NCBI GenBank assembly: GCA_030695265.1
Contig: JAUYTA010000084.1
Location: forward strand, 1-7,889
Length of the DNA: 7,889 nt
DNA from: Bacteroidota bacterium
Lineage (GTDB): Bacteria > Bacteroidota > Bacteroidia > Bacteroidales > Prolixibacteraceae
Direction of reading: 5' to 3'
Part shown: positions 7,159 through 7,889 of the stretch, in pieces
Numbering within the stretch: position 1 is the stretch's first letter
Layout of the letters: the number at the start of each line of letters is the position of its first letter
Notes under the pieces: generated by a model
What the model saw: only the letters and a program-made list of their open reading frames with translations
What the model was told of the DNA's origin: nothing
The model's database searches: none
Position numbers and translations under genes: made by a program

Positions 7159-7889
7159 ATGAAATACACAAAAATAGTCGCCACCATCTCTGATAAACGC
7201 TGCGAGCCTGAATTTATCCGTAAGCTTTACGAAGCCGGGATGAACGTTGTAAGACTTAACACTGCACATATCTCGCCGGAGAGTGCATTTGAAATGATAA
7301 AAAATGTAAGGAGCGTATCTGAAGATATCGGAATTCTTGTTGATACTAAAGGTCCTGAAATCAGAACTACCGGGATTTCGGAACCAATTAATGTCAAAGA
7401 AGGCGATATTATCAAAGTAAAGGGCGGACAAGGTCAATCGGATAATGAAATGTTTTTTGTCAGCTACGAAAAAATACAACATGAAGTTCCTGTTGGCAAC
7501 CAAATTCTGATCGACGATGGTGACCTATCGCTCGATGTGATTGAACAATCGGAAGAATATTTAACCTGCCGGCTCGGAAACAGCGGGCAAATCAAAAACA
7601 AAAAGAGCATTAATACACCGGGCGTAAGCGTTGACCTGCCTTCCATCAGTGAAAAAGATGTTGCGTTTATTGAATTTTCGGCGAAAAATGATGTCGATTT
7701 CATTGCCCATTCATTTGTCAGGAATAAGCATGATGTCATTGCTGTTCAGAAAATTCTGGACAAATTTAACAGCAAAATAAAAATTATCGCCAAAATCGAA
7801 AATCTGGACGGAGTTAATAATATAGATGAAATCCTCCAATATGCTTATGGCATTATGGTTGCCCGCGGTGACCTTGGAATAGAAATACC
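7159..7889 (+). CDS. pyk: Pyruvate kinase, 5' part
   Basis: Pyruvate kinase transfers the phosphate of PEP to ADP, giving pyruvate and ATP in the last step of glycolysis. The frame is open to the right edge, with 243 codons of a usual ~470-480. Present are the N-terminal barrel start (YTKIVATISDKR), Arg32 and Asn34 (VVRLNTAH), DTKGPEIRT (62-70) with the Glu67 typical of K+-dependent enzymes, the B-domain lid (about 71-155, including NQILIDDGDL and NTPGVSVDLP), FIAHSFVRN (181-189), the signature IIAKIENLDGV (209-219) with catalytic Lys212 and Mg-ligand Glu214, and MVARGDLGIEI with Mg-ligand Asp238. The C-terminal allosteric domain is not in view. The ATG at 7159 gives the homologous start; an upstream ATG at 7152 is out of frame. 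The usual NFSHG is replaced by NTAH. Confidence 0.95.
   Translation, partial: MKYTKIVATISDKRCEPEFIRKLYEAGMNVVRLNTAHISPESAFEMIKNVRSVSEDIGILVDTKGPEIRTTGISEPINVKEGDIIKVKGGQGQSDNEMFFVSYEKIQHEVPVGNQILIDDGDLSLDVIEQSEEYLTCRLGNSGQIKNKKSINTPGVSVDLPSISEKDVAFIEFSAKNDVDFIAHSFVRNKHDVIAVQKILDKFNSKIKIIAKIENLDGVNNIDEILQYAYGIMVARGDLGIEI

Noticed and set aside
7087..7503. 138-codon minus-strand open frame opposite pyk
   Set aside because: The plus strand carries a complete pyruvate kinase N-terminus with a promoter; the antisense frame has no recognisable family.

Overview
The window looks like a core-metabolism segment of a Bacteroidota chromosome, probably an anaerobic or facultative member of the Bacteroidia (inference). 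Four things point there. Several gene starts are preceded by TAnnTTTG -7 elements. A/T-rich leaders replace Shine-Dalgarno sites. The pyruvate kinase is of the NTAH-type N-terminus that I associate with Bacteroides relatives. The order xerD, aroQ, pyk also fits. I see no insertion sequence, prophage, CRISPR array, tRNA or rRNA.

Left part (1-1720): the 3' part of a TIGR01777-type SDR epimerase runs rightward off the left edge. It ends 12 bp inside the tail of a leftward two-gene unit. That unit is a 4HBT acyl-CoA thioesterase (1301-1720) followed by a COG1237-type metallo-beta-lactamase-fold hydrolase (522-1304), joined by an ATGA stop/start overlap.

Centre (1740-5560): this is the most distinctive part. 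A complete ATP-dependent PEP carboxykinase (pckA, leftward) and a complete GTP-dependent PEP carboxykinase (pckG, rightward) are transcribed away from each other from a shared 319-bp control region. Both keep all their visible catalytic motifs. Each is followed by a strong hairpin.

Right part (5579-7889): xerD (leftward, convergent with pckG) faces away from aroQ (type II 3-dehydroquinate dehydratase). After aroQ comes the 5' part of pyk (pyruvate kinase), which runs off the right edge and has a near-textbook Bacteroidota promoter.

Taken together, pckA, pckG and pyk all act at the phosphoenolpyruvate/oxaloacetate/pyruvate branch point, and aroQ lies in the PEP-consuming shikimate pathway. 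The paired carboxykinases with different nucleotide specificity are the main item worth following up. I found no convincing sign of a wholly undescribed system.
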